DNA of 64,000 nt, taken from assembly GCF_022376445.1 (NCBI RefSeq), contig NW_025955028.1:124001-188000 (forward strand), written 5' to 3'. Below the pieces are notes generated by a model. The model was not told where the DNA came from. It did not search any database and saw only the letters and a program-made list of their open reading frames with translations. Source of the DNA: Fomitopsis serialis. Taxonomy: Eukaryota > Basidiomycota > Agaricomycetes > Polyporales > Fomitopsidaceae. This document shows, piece after piece, positions 33,895 through 44,328 of the stretch (positions are counted from its first letter, which is position 1; every line of letters starts with the position of its first letter). A program made the position numbers and the translations under genes.

Positions 33895-36437
33895 GCGCGC
33901 AGATCGACGCTGGCGTAGTCCCAACGGACGCGCGAGCCCGAGATCGCGACCATATTGCTGCACTACCGACAGCGCAGCAGCCGGCGCTTACGGACTCCGA
34001 CCGACCAGAACGGTCGCTCGACCGTCAAACCGGCGAGAACTTTACAGTTCTCGCCGATGGCTCAATCCTAGGGACCCCCAGCCAACATATTGTCGACCTC
34101 TCCGCGCGCCCCAACACCGCTGGAGCCTACGACGGGCACAACGAGCTCCAGGTCGAATACGCACTCGGGAGGTCGCGCGAAGGGTGGAAGGACGGGCAAG
34201 GCAGGGACGGAGAAGACGTGGACGAGGGTGTGAAAGCAGGAGAGTCCGACGGGGATGGTCAGGCAGAAGGAGGAGAAGGGGAAGGGTGCGGTGTACGCGA
34301 AGGAGTCGAGCATTCAGGCTCGAAAGGCGCAGGTACGTCATTATTGGACGTACCCCTTTCATGGGTACCACCACTCCCTATCCCGAGGTCACCACCCGGG
34401 ATGACTACGACAACCAGTGCGGTTGTCGTGGCCGTCACTGCGTACGGCAGTGGTACGGTCAGTCCACGAGGTGACCTACAGGTCGCGTCCAGCACGCATG
34501 TACAGCGCACGCACGACGCACAGAGGTCGAGCCCAATGCTCGAGGAACACACTACTGAGCGCACCGGCGACCCGAAGCGCGAGTACCAGGCGGTACTCGC
34601 TTCACGTCCATCGACACCCGTTTCCGTACCACTGCCCGTGCCGATCGCGACCACCTCAAAGGTCGTCGCAATCGACAGTGGTCCATCCACACCACAGAGC
34701 GACATCGTAGTCGTGTCAGTGGCCACGCACGGCGGCCTCCATGCCGGGGATCGCGTGCAATCAACCAAGACGCCTACAGCTGCAGACGTACGACAGGTCG
34801 CACCCGAGACCGGATGGCGACCATCGGGACTATACATGCCGCCTGCACGACGCGTCCACGGCCAACAAGACCGATGTGAGCCAGCTACGGTCGACGGCGA
34901 TGTGAGCCAGGCCAAGTACCTCGCGGTACTTGACATCTCTAGCGAGCGAAGTCAGGATCCACCGCGGAGCACGTCCAAGATGGACGTGCTGCCGTCTTCC
35001 CCGGACCCAGCGCAGTCAAATGAAGGAACGGGGACTGACGAGGTCACGTCGGTGGTTCCAGGGCAAGGGAAACTTGGCGAGGACGACTCCTCGTCCTCGC
35101 GGGTACAATTACCTGGACCGTATAGTGTGGCAGGCACATCCAGCTTACCGGGTGATGCACCCGCATCGAATGACGCGACGACCAGGGCGTCGTCGCGCGC
35201 CCATAAGAAGGAACATCCACCGCGAGGGCTGGATTCATCGGACTCAGGTGAACGGCGACGTTCAACGACTACCGGTGGTATCGAGACCGAGCCGGCGCGA
35301 GCGCAGACCTCCTCTACGAGGGGGGGTACTCTCTTGAGAGGGGAAGGGAGCGGGGCCTCGAACGGCCGCCGCTCGTTCCACAACACAACCAGTACATCAC
35401 ACGAAGATGTACTGGCCTCGGACCCGGCAGCGACACGGACGCCAAGCCGTGAGATTGACGTACGGGCCACCCACGGGAATTCGACGCGAATGCCAGCTAC
35501 TCGCACATCGAGTAGTCAGCGCGATGTGCAGGATACGGCGCGAGTGGCCAGTACATCATACAATGGTGTATTGGGACCAGATGTAGTCTCGGGCCGTACG
35601 TCCAGCGTAGTGCTCGACGTACGAGCTTCACATCGGACATCAAGACGCGTACCACCGGTACCACGCGCATCGAGTGATCGACTCGAAGTGCAGGATACGG
35701 GTGACCGTCGCAGCCACGACATCACTCGGGAAGCCAGTACCTCGCGCCGCGAAGTACTGGAACTGAACCGAGTGTCGACCGCACTGGATTTTTCAGTAAC
35801 CGTTGATGTGAGTCGATGGCCGAGTGACAAGAGGTCGCGCGAGGAATGCTTCAGCCTCCTTGCAGACCAACTTGACCACGATTTCGACGAGGCCGATGTC
35901 GCGGCGAGTGACGGCGAGTGGGCCATTTGGGCTCACTGTAAGAGGTCTGCACTTAGCTGTGGGCAGGCCCTCGAGGAGATGTCCCCGCGACCGGGGACAT
36001 ACTCTCGTGCAGCTCGTCGAGCATGGGACCACTTCCAGAGGGAGTTGGAAGTGGTCCCTCTCGAGTTTGACCCCTTGCTCGTTGCGCCACTACCTAAGGA
36101 GGTAGTGCGTCGATGGGTCTACAACAAGCTGGGCTGGCTTGTGGTACCGCCTTGTCAACCAGTGGATGACTCCGATTGGTACATCTCCTCCGATGAGGAG
36201 CTTCCTATCACAACTCGTGAGGAGTACCCTGACCATACTGAGTCAGAGTACTTCTCCGAGTCCGAGCACCATAGCTTGCGGGACTCACGAAGTCCAGAGT
36301 CTGAGGAGACAAACTCAGTAGTAGTCTCCGACTACTACGAGCAGTCTGAGATGGAGGATACCCAAACTTTTTCTGCACTATCTGCCGAAGATGAGGATAA
36401 CTCTGAAGATGCTGACTACTACTCCGAGTCCGAGTAG
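33891..36437 (+). CDS. LTR-element ORF2, acidic C-terminus, unknown protein
   Basis: 848 codons open in the -1 frame relative to ORF1. The two frames are both open from about 33861 to 33894, and the frame first offers GTG at 33891 rather than an ATG, so translation by frameshift or reinitiation would be needed. The first two thirds are low-complexity Ser/Thr/Arg/Asp. Residues around 650-770 look globular (WAIWAHCKRSALSCGQALEE and RRWVYNKLGWLVVPPC). The end is strongly acidic with Ser/Glu/Tyr runs. Short hairpins recur throughout (for example 34031-34056, 34579-34600, 35389-35415, 36025-36058). A one-base indel splitting a single 1750-codon ORF is an alternative. No homology recognised. Confidence 0.5.
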   Translation: MSAQIDAGVVPTDARARDRDHIAALPTAQQPALTDSDRPERSLDRQTGENFTVLADGSILGTPSQHIVDLSARPNTAGAYDGHNELQVEYALGRSREGWKDGQGRDGEDVDEGVKAGESDGDGQAEGGEGEGCGVREGVEHSGSKGAGTSLLDVPLSWVPPLPIPRSPPGMTTTTSAVVVAVTAYGSGTVSPRGDLQVASSTHVQRTHDAQRSSPMLEEHTTERTGDPKREYQAVLASRPSTPVSVPLPVPIATTSKVVAIDSGPSTPQSDIVVVSVATHGGLHAGDRVQSTKTPTAADVRQVAPETGWRPSGLYMPPARRVHGQQDRCEPATVDGDVSQAKYLAVLDISSERSQDPPRSTSKMDVLPSSPDPAQSNEGTGTDEVTSVVPGQGKLGEDDSSSSRVQLPGPYSVAGTSSLPGDAPASNDATTRASSRAHKKEHPPRGLDSSDSGERRRSTTTGGIETEPARAQTSSTRGGTLLRGEGSGASNGRRSFHNTTSTSHEDVLASDPAATRTPSREIDVRATHGNSTRMPATRTSSSQRDVQDTARVASTSYNGVLGPDVVSGRTSSVVLDVRASHRTSRRVPPVPRASSDRLEVQDTGDRRSHDITREASTSRREVLELNRVSTALDFSVTVDVSRWPSDKRSREECFSLLADQLDHDFDEADVAASDGEWAIWAHCKRSALSCGQALEEMSPRPGTYSRAARRAWDHFQRELEVVPLEFDPLLVAPLPKEVVRRWVYNKLGWLVVPPCQPVDDSDWYISSDEELPITTREEYPDHTESEYFSESEHHSLRDSRSPESEETNSVVVSDYYEQSEMEDTQTFSALSAEDEDNSEDADYYSESE

Positions 36438-36658
36438 TAGTCTACCTTCTGGCCTGCATAACTCTGTCGAGTTATGTACGACAATGATGAATGGTTGTGT
36501 CTGCTCACTGACACGATCTAGCATGTTGTTGTCTACAGTTCAACATCATCCTTGTTTGCCAATTGCTACCACCGTTGGGTTGTTGCATATATTTCCTTTC
36601 TTTTTCCTTTTTCTATCTGTTTCTCTGGTTATCGCTGGGACCCGTGGTCGTGTCCAGT

Positions 36659-36667
36659 GGGGGAGGG
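36659..36667 (+). other. polypurine tract
   Basis: GGGGGAGGG immediately upstream of the right LTR, the expected plus-strand primer site of a retroelement. Confidence 0.75.
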
Positions 36668-36868
36668 TGTAACGGATATTCCCGTTACGGTATGTCTTAC
36701 GTTATATGTTTGTCTTTGTTTGCTCGAGGACTCGTATGGCGCGCCAGTGCACCTACGAGTCCTCAGCCTTTACCTCGTCACCGCCTTTGTATGCAATCTG
36801 TAGACAGTATCTCTTGAATAGAGACTGGGTGCAGCGCATACGAGGCACGACGAGTAAGGCGTCTTACA
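36668..36868 (+). repeat. 3' LTR (201 bp)
   Basis: Identical by eye to the 5' LTR, implying a recent insertion. Confidence 0.92.
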
Positions 36869-36873
36869 GTTCG
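36869..36873. repeat. 5-bp target-site duplication of LTR element, right
   Basis: GTTCG, matching 30858-30862. Confidence 0.9.
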
Positions 36874-38204
36874 TCACCGCAACCTCACCGAGTCCTTCCC
36901 TCCCGTCTGAGCGCTAGCGCTCAGCCCTACGCACAGTAAGTATCCCGAGTTGATACCACAGTGCTCGTGTTATGTAGTATTCGTGTACCAAGGTTTATCA
37001 GGAAATAACGTAGACTACTTACTAGTAGTCAAAGCTTTGTTCAATCTATTTCGTCAGAGCCTGTGATACTAGCTTCAAGTTGTATGTACTACTAGTAGTG
37101 GTAGCTTCGAAACTACGGTCTGTCGCGACTGATACGACTGACGCGACTGAGGAGACTGACGGGCTCTGATTGAGTGAGCCAAGAACGACCCGAGGCCGCG
37201 CGGAGCATAAGCGCCCAATCATGTCAGCCATGACAGCGATCTCAGACTCCGGATCAGGCCCTTCATTAGCCTCAGGCGCCGTCAGACAGTGCGCCGTTTT
37301 GCTGATGAATGTTTTAGCCGTTTTAAAATAGACTCTGCTCACGGAGAAGCACCCTCGCGAGAAAGAGGAAGGGCCCCGAGCCTCCAGCTAGCGCAGGATG
37401 AGGGGGTTGTGAGGGGCCCGGGGCGAGACTCGAGAGCAACTTGAAGCTGGTAAGAGTGTTGTCTCCCCGGCCTGGCTGACAGTAGAGGACTTGATTTCCG
37501 AGGTCAATGTCCCTTCAGCTCAACTCAGCGAGTCCGCCTGATATCAAAGTTGCATGATGGCGTAACAAGCAGGATTGGTTCGGGCCCGGGCAGTCGTAGA
37601 CTTGTAGTGGTTGCGGTTGCAGCGCAGAATGGGCGAAAGAGATGAGAACGAGCACGGAATGGGTTCATATACTGGTGTTGGAAAGGTGCACGAATAACTA
37701 CTGTCACGGTAGTACTGTGAGTACAGGCTGGCGCGATGCGGTATCTACGTGCTGATGTAAGCATCGGACGACTTGGCCCCACAGCCCCGTCACTGTCAAT
37801 AAGTAACTTACTTATACTTGTCCATGCAATCAGAGAACACCCTTACGTCTGCGAGGATGTCATGCTCTTTCAAGCTGCTAAGTGTCGTCCTTGCACAATT
37901 CCGGGTGACGGCGAGGGCATTCGAAGATGTTCCGCGCGCCCGATCAGCCGGCCGCCTAAACCGGAACTCTCTCTGAACAAACCGCTAGACTCAATGTCAT
38001 CCTCGCCAACATATCCACTGGCATCAACTCTCACTAGTGGAGAGCAAGACTCACTGACCTGGACTAGGTCAGTGAGATACACGGGCTTAGTGGTTGTGAC
38101 TTTCTTACACTTGTTTACATGCAAAATCTGGCCTCGAGCGGACCCCATGTTAATAACATGTTATTAACGTGTTATTAACACGACTTGTTTACAAAGTATA
38201 TTAG
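36874..38204. other. right interior of the TIR transposon
   Basis: No confident gene. It contains a perfect 18-bp palindrome at 36907-36924, a 10-bp stem at 38051-38075 and a 9-bp stem of GTTAATAAC at 38149-38168. An open minus frame of 98 codons (37046-37342) has no recognised domain. Confidence 0.5.
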
Positions 38205-38228
38205 TCGGGGCTTTCTTACAGAACCCTA
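38205..38228 (-). repeat. terminal inverted repeat, right
   Basis: Inverse of the left terminus with three mismatches in 24 bp. Confidence 0.85.
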
Positions 38229-38236
38229 ACGTCCAC
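38229..38236. repeat. 8-bp target-site duplication, right copy
   Basis: ACGTCCAC, identical to 28672-28679. Confidence 0.85.
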
Positions 38237-39181
38237 CTCTTGTGTAACCTGACGCCGTACGGTGGAACTTCCGAGTCCTGGCACTGGCGGTGCGGTGGAA
38301 CAGAAGTTTGGCTTCGGAAGCATACGACGTAACGCGGTTACGGTATAGGTGTGTGATTACTCGCACGCTGCTATGTAAATATGTGTATTTTCGAATTATG
38401 TATTTCACAAGGTCCAAATGCACCACGCCCGCCGCGGTGCCAGTGGGCTCAGGAGCGACTCAATCTCTTAAGGCACATAGCTCTTCAGTTAATACCTTGA
38501 GCTTGTCGTCGGTGTGGCAAGTGGCCTCTGTCTACTTGCCAGAATCAGTCAATAGTAATCAAAATTTGAACAGTCTTGTCGACGGTGCTTTACACCAGGC
38601 CGCTCGCCCTTGTATGTAATGCCCGGGGTAACTATTGCTGCTCAACGCTTGGATCACCCGGGTCTGCTCCGCTGATAGCGCTACAGTGGGCAGTAACAAC
38701 AACTTTGCTGCGGCCTGTCCAGTGGAGCACACCATTAATTGCCTGCATACGCCGATCCCCGCAATGGCACAATAAGGATTAGTTGGCATTATTCGGCAAA
38801 GTTGTCTACGCTCACAATGTCTCAATTTCAGTGAATCAGGGGCATATGAGCCAATAGCGTGCATATACAGCGACACCCATTAGTTTGGCCACCATGGGGC
38901 GGTTTCCACAAGCAAGCTAGGTGAGCAATGTTGAGATGAGTGTCTAATTGGGATATAACAGCTGAAAAATCAGCGCCGCCCTCGTGTAGACAATCGCATC
39001 TTCTCGTAGCGGACTCGGTCTCGAACTCCTGCGTTCTCCAGTCGCCGGCGCGCTGCCCACTGTCATCTCTTTAATTCATGAAGACGGATCGTTTCTGGCT
39101 CATGGATAAATCACATCCACTGAGTGGTTGAGAGGTTCGCTTACCAGTCCGCTATGATGCTGTCCTCTCCGCTAAATCCCG
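38237..39181. other. intergenic right of the transposon
   Basis: No gene supported. A possible exon-like frame at about 39010-39110 (GLELLRSPVAGALPTVISL) could belong to the weak gene that follows. Confidence 0.4.
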
Positions 39182-40028
39182 TTGTGGGTTACAGACGCGA
39201 CATTGAAGCGAGGCTTGACCTTAATTTGCTGCGGACTGCTGCCTGATCCACCGGTCTACTACTTTCTACAACATCGACGACTTGAAAGTGCTCTTCTTTT
39301 CTTCACAGATCCGGAGCACTCCGAGAAATGTCTCCCTGATGGTATTTCGCTGGACGCCACGCGCATCGCTATATGGGTGCCTCTGTAGGTGGGCTCGCAG
39401 CCCGCACTGCGGCGAGCCACGCTCAGCCCAACTCCCGCTGCTCTTCGCAATGGTAGGCGAGTTGATGAGCGACCACTGGGTCACATTGGACTCGGTCTCC
39501 GCAGGTGTCCATTGCATTCCAACCGAGTTTGTCGCCCCCTCATTCGTTCGCCTGTCGCCTGCGTCTCCTGACGTCCCGCTAAGCCTCACCGTGAAATTTG
39601 CCCTGCGCTACTGGGAAGGTAGCATTTGCCTGTATTCTTACCTGCGCACGGGCGAGTTCCTCGGTAACTTGGTGCGCCCAGTGCATCCTCGACACTTCGT
39701 GCACTACCCGCCTCCGAGTCTGAGCGCCTCGCAGCCATCCCCCGACACCCGCGCCCCCGTCCTTGAGGCTCACATCGATGTGACCTTCCCGCCTACGTGT
39801 ACCATGCTCGTGCATAGCGTAGCTGACCCAGTAGGTTTTCCTGAGGAGGAGGAGGCCCGGGAGGAGGAGGGGAGTCCATGGTCGCGGGCTACGTACGATC
39901 GGCTGCGTTCGGAGCTGGGTGTCAGGACAGAAGTAGATTACATTCCTGACGCCATACATGGGCTCCTCCTCCTCGGGGTGGAGGTGCCAACTGTTGGAGG
40001 CTCAACCGGGAGCGGTAAATTCCGTTAA
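39182..40028 (+). CDS. weakly supported unknown protein
   Basis: A 248-codon open frame ends at 40028, and its part from the ATG at 39450 reads like protein (ALRYWEGSICLYSYLRTGEF, EAHIDVTFPPTCTMLVH, an acidic EEEEAREEEGS stretch, YIPDAIHGLLLLGVEV). Upstream, another frame from 39182 also looks coding (LQHRRLESALLFFTDPEHSE, then DATRIAIWVPL before a GTAGGT donor), but I could not join the two in phase. No domain is recognised. It may be a decayed or mis-spliced gene. Confidence 0.35.
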
Positions 40029-41229
40029 GGTAACACCGAGTACGGCATTTTCCGCCCTCTGCGCGTACATAGTGTTTGCCACCTCCTGGATAGAATATGT
40101 CAGACACCTAGATGCATCATCCAATAGAGAATGTGAGATGCATACTGCGGACCAATGCCCATGGCGTCAATGGCATGAAGGTTCAATGAAACGGATCAAT
40201 ACACCGGACCACGGGTATGACGACAGGATAATATATACAAGGACCACACAAACAGGCATACTTATCCCATCCGAAGTAGAGATAAATAGTGAACACATCT
40301 TCTAGCGCCGCAGACGGCAGGTATGCTGAGGCAAGTACATACGATGGAAAGAATATGACACACGATAAATATCACGGTAAATACTATGCAGAATCCCATC
40401 CGACAGATCGCTGACCGAAGAACAGTGCAAGTCGTTCAGGCTGGCACATGGACCGTATCAGCATCCGTGTCAAACATATAGAGAAGAAAAAGCTAGATAC
40501 CAGGGCACCCAGGGCTCCCCATGTGGCGGTCGAGAATATCCTTCCTCATCAGGGAAAACCGCCTATTTCCCAAAGCACTTTCATAGTTTTGACGAGCATA
40601 AAAAGTGTTTACAAGAGTCCCAATTGGCCTCGAGTGCGCGGAGCAAACTCAACCACTTTCCAACACAAGTTCGCTAATTGGGAGATTGATGCACGGGAAA
40701 GAAGCGCTTGAAATCACCAATGAGATAATGGAAGCACTTGTAAGAATTCCAATTAGACGCCCAGAAACCAAGGAGCTCGTCTTAGGAGCATTTGTGACTA
40801 CTCTCTAGCCGTTGAGAGCGCTTTCAAATATCAACAACCGGTTACTAGTTCTCTCAGATGCTTATTAATGCCTTCAGATGCACTCAGAGGGGATGACAGT
40901 GATCGTAAAAATCGTATTCGGCATTGTACAGTCATGATACAACAATAGAACACATCCAGCTGCTGAGCGTACAGAAGAGAGGTATTGTGGCTGGAGGGAT
41001 GGCTGTCAACGATACAAATGGAGACGTGGGGGCGGCAACAAGGGCAAGGTATGAGACGACCAGAATGGCCACGAAGATGAAATATTTACGGCCGACCAGC
41101 GAGGTCGGGACATCAGCGTAGTCTTACACCACCTGTTGATGATGCTGCCTTGAGCTGAGTCAATAGCAGACCAACCTAGTATCATGCGCACCTCTGAGTG
41201 TGCTGTCCATGCCTCCTCTTCCATCATCC
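40029..41229. other. intergenic, nothing recognised
   Basis: About 1.2 kb of relatively AT-rich sequence without a supported gene or repeat. Confidence 0.5.
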
Positions 41230-44020
41230 TCATGCTGATGGCTGGCTCTGGGTGCTCGACGACGGGCCGGCCTCTCCACCAGTGTTCTCAGACGACAGGC
41301 CCGCGGTTTTCATCCACCGAGAGGACAGACGATCCATGTCGAGGTTGAGGTTAATAGTGGCGCGCTGTCCTTCCGAGTCGGTCACCTCGAGTTCAGGCTC
41401 CGCGATCCTCGCAACAGTTCTGACCCACGGACCCCTTCAGTAGTTCAAGTATTTGGACGAACTTATTGAGCTTACCGTATGCAGTTGACCAGAGAGTTGT
41501 TCATGGATTTGACTAACTCGCTAATCCCCTTGTTGAAACTGGGATTCTTCGGATCAGCAAACCGGCGAAGCATGTCGATACCGGCTCTGAAGCGGTCGTG
41601 CCTGCAGATAAAATCATCAATATCAACTTTGGAAAATTGAAGCAACGCCAGGCCCAACACACTCCGGCGTGTATGTCTTCTCGTCGAAGTTGATGGTGAT
41701 GTTACCCTTGAGGGCCTCCTCCAGAGTCACCAGTATCTGACAACATATAGATCAGATATTCACCGTGCATTCTGTAGAGCACTTGGTTACTCACCGCGCT
41801 GCACACAAGAGCAATCATGTTGCTCGACAGAGGAACCTTGTTGATATCGAATATTTCACGGTGCTCAGGGCGCAACGCCTCGGGATTCTGTCCCAGCCAC
41901 CAATGACGAGCCATCACTTCTGCAATGGCCTCGTTGTGGAACGGGGCGTCACGTTCGGCCACCCACAGCTGCTCCATGTGAGCTGTTAGTTCTGCCGTCA
42001 TCTCAATTGAGGGGCTCACCGAGGGCTCAACGTCTGGATCGGGCATGGTGAGGTTCCCGTGGTGGAAGGTGTCCGAGTCCTTGAGCCACCTGATACGCGC
42101 CTCCAAAGCGTTCTGTAGCTTATCTGCGCGGGCCACAGCGTTCAGCCTTTCGCCGTTGGGTCCAAGGTCAGAGACCTTGATCGACAGGAACTCCTTTTCC
42201 ACCACACGCTTGGCCTTCTGTTTCACCTCCTGGCGAAACTGCGCTGCCAGCCTGTAGACCTGAAGCCGGGAAACTGTCACCGGGGACATCCAGAATAGCC
42301 ATACCACTTACCTTGTGCCGCAGCACCTTTCTCGTGCTGAACTCAGCCATCATCTTGTCGTATCTCGCCTTGAACTTGGGTGCCCGATAGATCTTGTGCT
42401 TGGCTATGACCCTCTCATACATTGACAATGGAGCGTCCCACTTGCCGACGACCTTGTCGTTCTGACGGGGCCACGCGTTTTCGACACTGAGGTACGCCCT
42501 GAATTCTAGCTGGGCGAGTTGCACGAAAGTCCGGAACGGCTCCTGTTCGAGTTCAGCGATCACTTCCTCGGAGACCTTCGACGCTTTCGGCTTGCCCTGG
42601 GCCTTGACCTTCGCAGTCTTCGACTTCAATTGCGGCTTCTCCTCCGACTTCACAATGATCTTAAGACCTTGTTAGCGTTGTACTCCATCAACATTATCAT
42701 TATCCACATACCTCGTCGCTCTCAGAGGCGTTCTCCCCGAGCTCGTCATCGTCGCTGTCTACCTTATTCTCCTCCTCCGATACGTGATAGGACTGGCTGT
42801 CGTCCCCAGAGGCAGCTTTAGATGCGTGCCGAGTGGTGCTAGTCTTGCTCTTAACCGCTCCTCGACCCGACGCTTGGGGGGCTCGCAATCCATCAGTATA
42901 TTGGCTATGCATACCAGGGAAGTTGAACTCACTGTCGTCCTCAGAGTCCTCCATCTTCGAGCCTTCCTCTGACAATTGGTCCTTCTCGCTCTCTTCCTCA
43001 CTCTGTACGCGTGCCGTCCCCTTCCCAGTCCGTGCTCCTGTCTCTCACATGGCCGTTAGTTTCCCTTCAGACTGGTAAAATCAATCCCACTTACGCAGAC
43101 GCTGGAGCACCAGGTCCTCATCCTGGGTTAACGCAGGGATTGCGGGACGGCGTGACTCAATGACTACCTCCGCCCTCTTCTTCCCAGGTGATGGGGCTAC
43201 CAGTAGTGGGGCACATTAGAGGCACGCATGCAAATGCGGTAGTACGGGCAACTCACGCGATGTAGGAGAGCTATGCGCCGCAGGCTGCGACGCCCTAGCC
43301 CCAACAGCTTTACCGGGGCTCTGCACCTTCGCCCTCTTCTTTTCAGGCCGCTCAGGGGCTCGCTGGACAAGATCTGTGTCGCTGCCTTCCTTGTCTGATA
43401 CTTGCTCGGCCTTCCTCTTTCGCGGCCTCGGGCGGGGCTTTGGCTTCGGAGGCGAAATAACTGTATTCTCTGAACATCGTTAGACTATCAGGCGAGCTTC
43501 TCTACCATCCACTTGCCTCTGGCGGTTGCCTTTCCCTTTCCCTTCGACATAGCGGGTGCATCGCCATCGGAGGGCGAGAAAGATGGTTCCTCTTCCGCCT
43601 CCTCTCCACTGGTGTCTTGTTCGTCCCCAGCTACAACCTCAGGCTCTTCATCGTGGCCTTCAGCATCCTTGTCCAACATCGCCGCACTATTCGCTTGTAT
43701 GGCTAGAAGGGAGTATAGTTAGCTGATTACGCTGTAGCCACTCGTAACTTACTTTCTTGACGCTCCTTGTCTGAGGCGGGACTCTTTTTCATATCCGCGA
43801 GCAACTTTCGAGCCTTTGTCATGACCTCTTTCTCGGACGCGTCAGGGTTCGTCATCCTCACGGCCTCCTTGACGCGCTGGAGAGCATCGCCTTGGTCCAC
43901 TGTTGCAGAGATCGACGAGGCACCAGATTTCTTGGAGGTCGCCTTGGGCGGGGCGGGAGCCTTGGAGCTAGTCTTTTTCTTGTCCTTGGTGGCAGCTGAT
44001 CGCGTTCGGCGAGTGGCCAT
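41230..44020 (-). CDS. DUF6532-like protein with Lys/Ser-rich acidic N-terminal half
   Basis: The ATG at 44020 opens a highly basic start (MATRRTRSAATKDKKKTSS), followed by exons rich in Lys, Ser, Glu and Asp typical of disordered nuclear proteins. The second half is globular. It includes LEARIRWLKDSDTFHHGNL, PFHNEAIAEVMARHWWLG and IALVCSA, joined across a 57-nt in-frame intron to ILVTLEEALKGNI, then after another intron EHDRFRAGIDMLRRF. This order resembles the DUF6532 domain common in Agaricomycetes. The end is a Ser-rich tail (GEAGPSSSTQSQPSA) with the stop at 41230. It lies 309 bp downstream of the TET/JBP-like gene on the same strand. Biochemical role unknown; a chromatin role would be inference. 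Confidence 0.6.
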
Positions 44021-44328
44021 GGTTATAGCAAAGCGAGAGTACGGCGGAGAGAGTGTGTGTTGAGGTCAAGGAACTAACGTCGCCAACGCGTCTTGCAGAA
44101 GATTTCGGAGATGCGGAGCTGAGCCGAACTCCGGGGCACCATATTGGCCGCGAACATCTGTTCCCTAGCTCTTTCCAGCGCAGGGCAAAAAGGCAACCGT
44201 GGATATGGTATGAAGCTTTGGAATTGAGAGATACCGTACTTGTTACATGGTAGGGAGAAATCGGCAGTCCACGTCAACTGATTCCAATACATGCAGATAG
44301 ACGTAATGGGCGCTGCGCAGCGCTTGTG

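Larger units (their letters stand above)
30863..36868 (+). mobile_element. non-autonomous LTR retrotransposon with two long hairpin-rich ORFs
   Basis: 201-bp direct repeats beginning TG and ending CA bound a 5.6 kb internal region. A polypurine tract (GGGGGAGGG, 36659-36667) abuts the right LTR, and a 5-bp duplication flanks the whole. No reverse transcriptase, RNase H, integrase or protease motif occurs in any frame I read. The internal region carries ORFs of 901 and 848 codons overlapping in a -1 frame. No primer-binding site starting TGG is evident after the left LTR. Known large non-autonomous LTR elements (LARDs) usually lack long ORFs, so this is unusual. Confidence 0.88.
28680..38228. 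mobile_element. TIR DNA transposon (8-bp target duplication, hAT-like), carrying a nested LTR element
   Basis: The left end reads TAGGGTTCTGTAA-ATAA-ACCCCGA and the right end, read inward, TAGGGTTCTGTAA-GAAA-GCCCCGA, 21 of 24 identical. Both are flanked by ACGTCCAC. Total length is 9549 bp, or about 3.5 kb without the nested retroelement. Subterminal regions carry repeated TTTCTTACA-type motifs and long palindromes built on TCAGACT. An 8-bp duplication with a TAGGG terminus suggests hAT; KDZ-type elements also make 8-bp duplications. No transposase was recognised inside, so it looks non-autonomous. It holds a degraded minus-strand gene (29672-30804). Confidence 0.82.

Noticed and set aside
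34259..34936. 225-codon minus-strand frame inside the LTR element
   Set aside because: Mirror of the palindrome-rich ORF2; hairpins make both strands read similarly. No independent support.
38990..39100. Possible tRNA gene suggested by a TTCGAGACC-like B box on the minus strand
   Set aside because: No matching A box at the right distance and no acceptor stem pairing.
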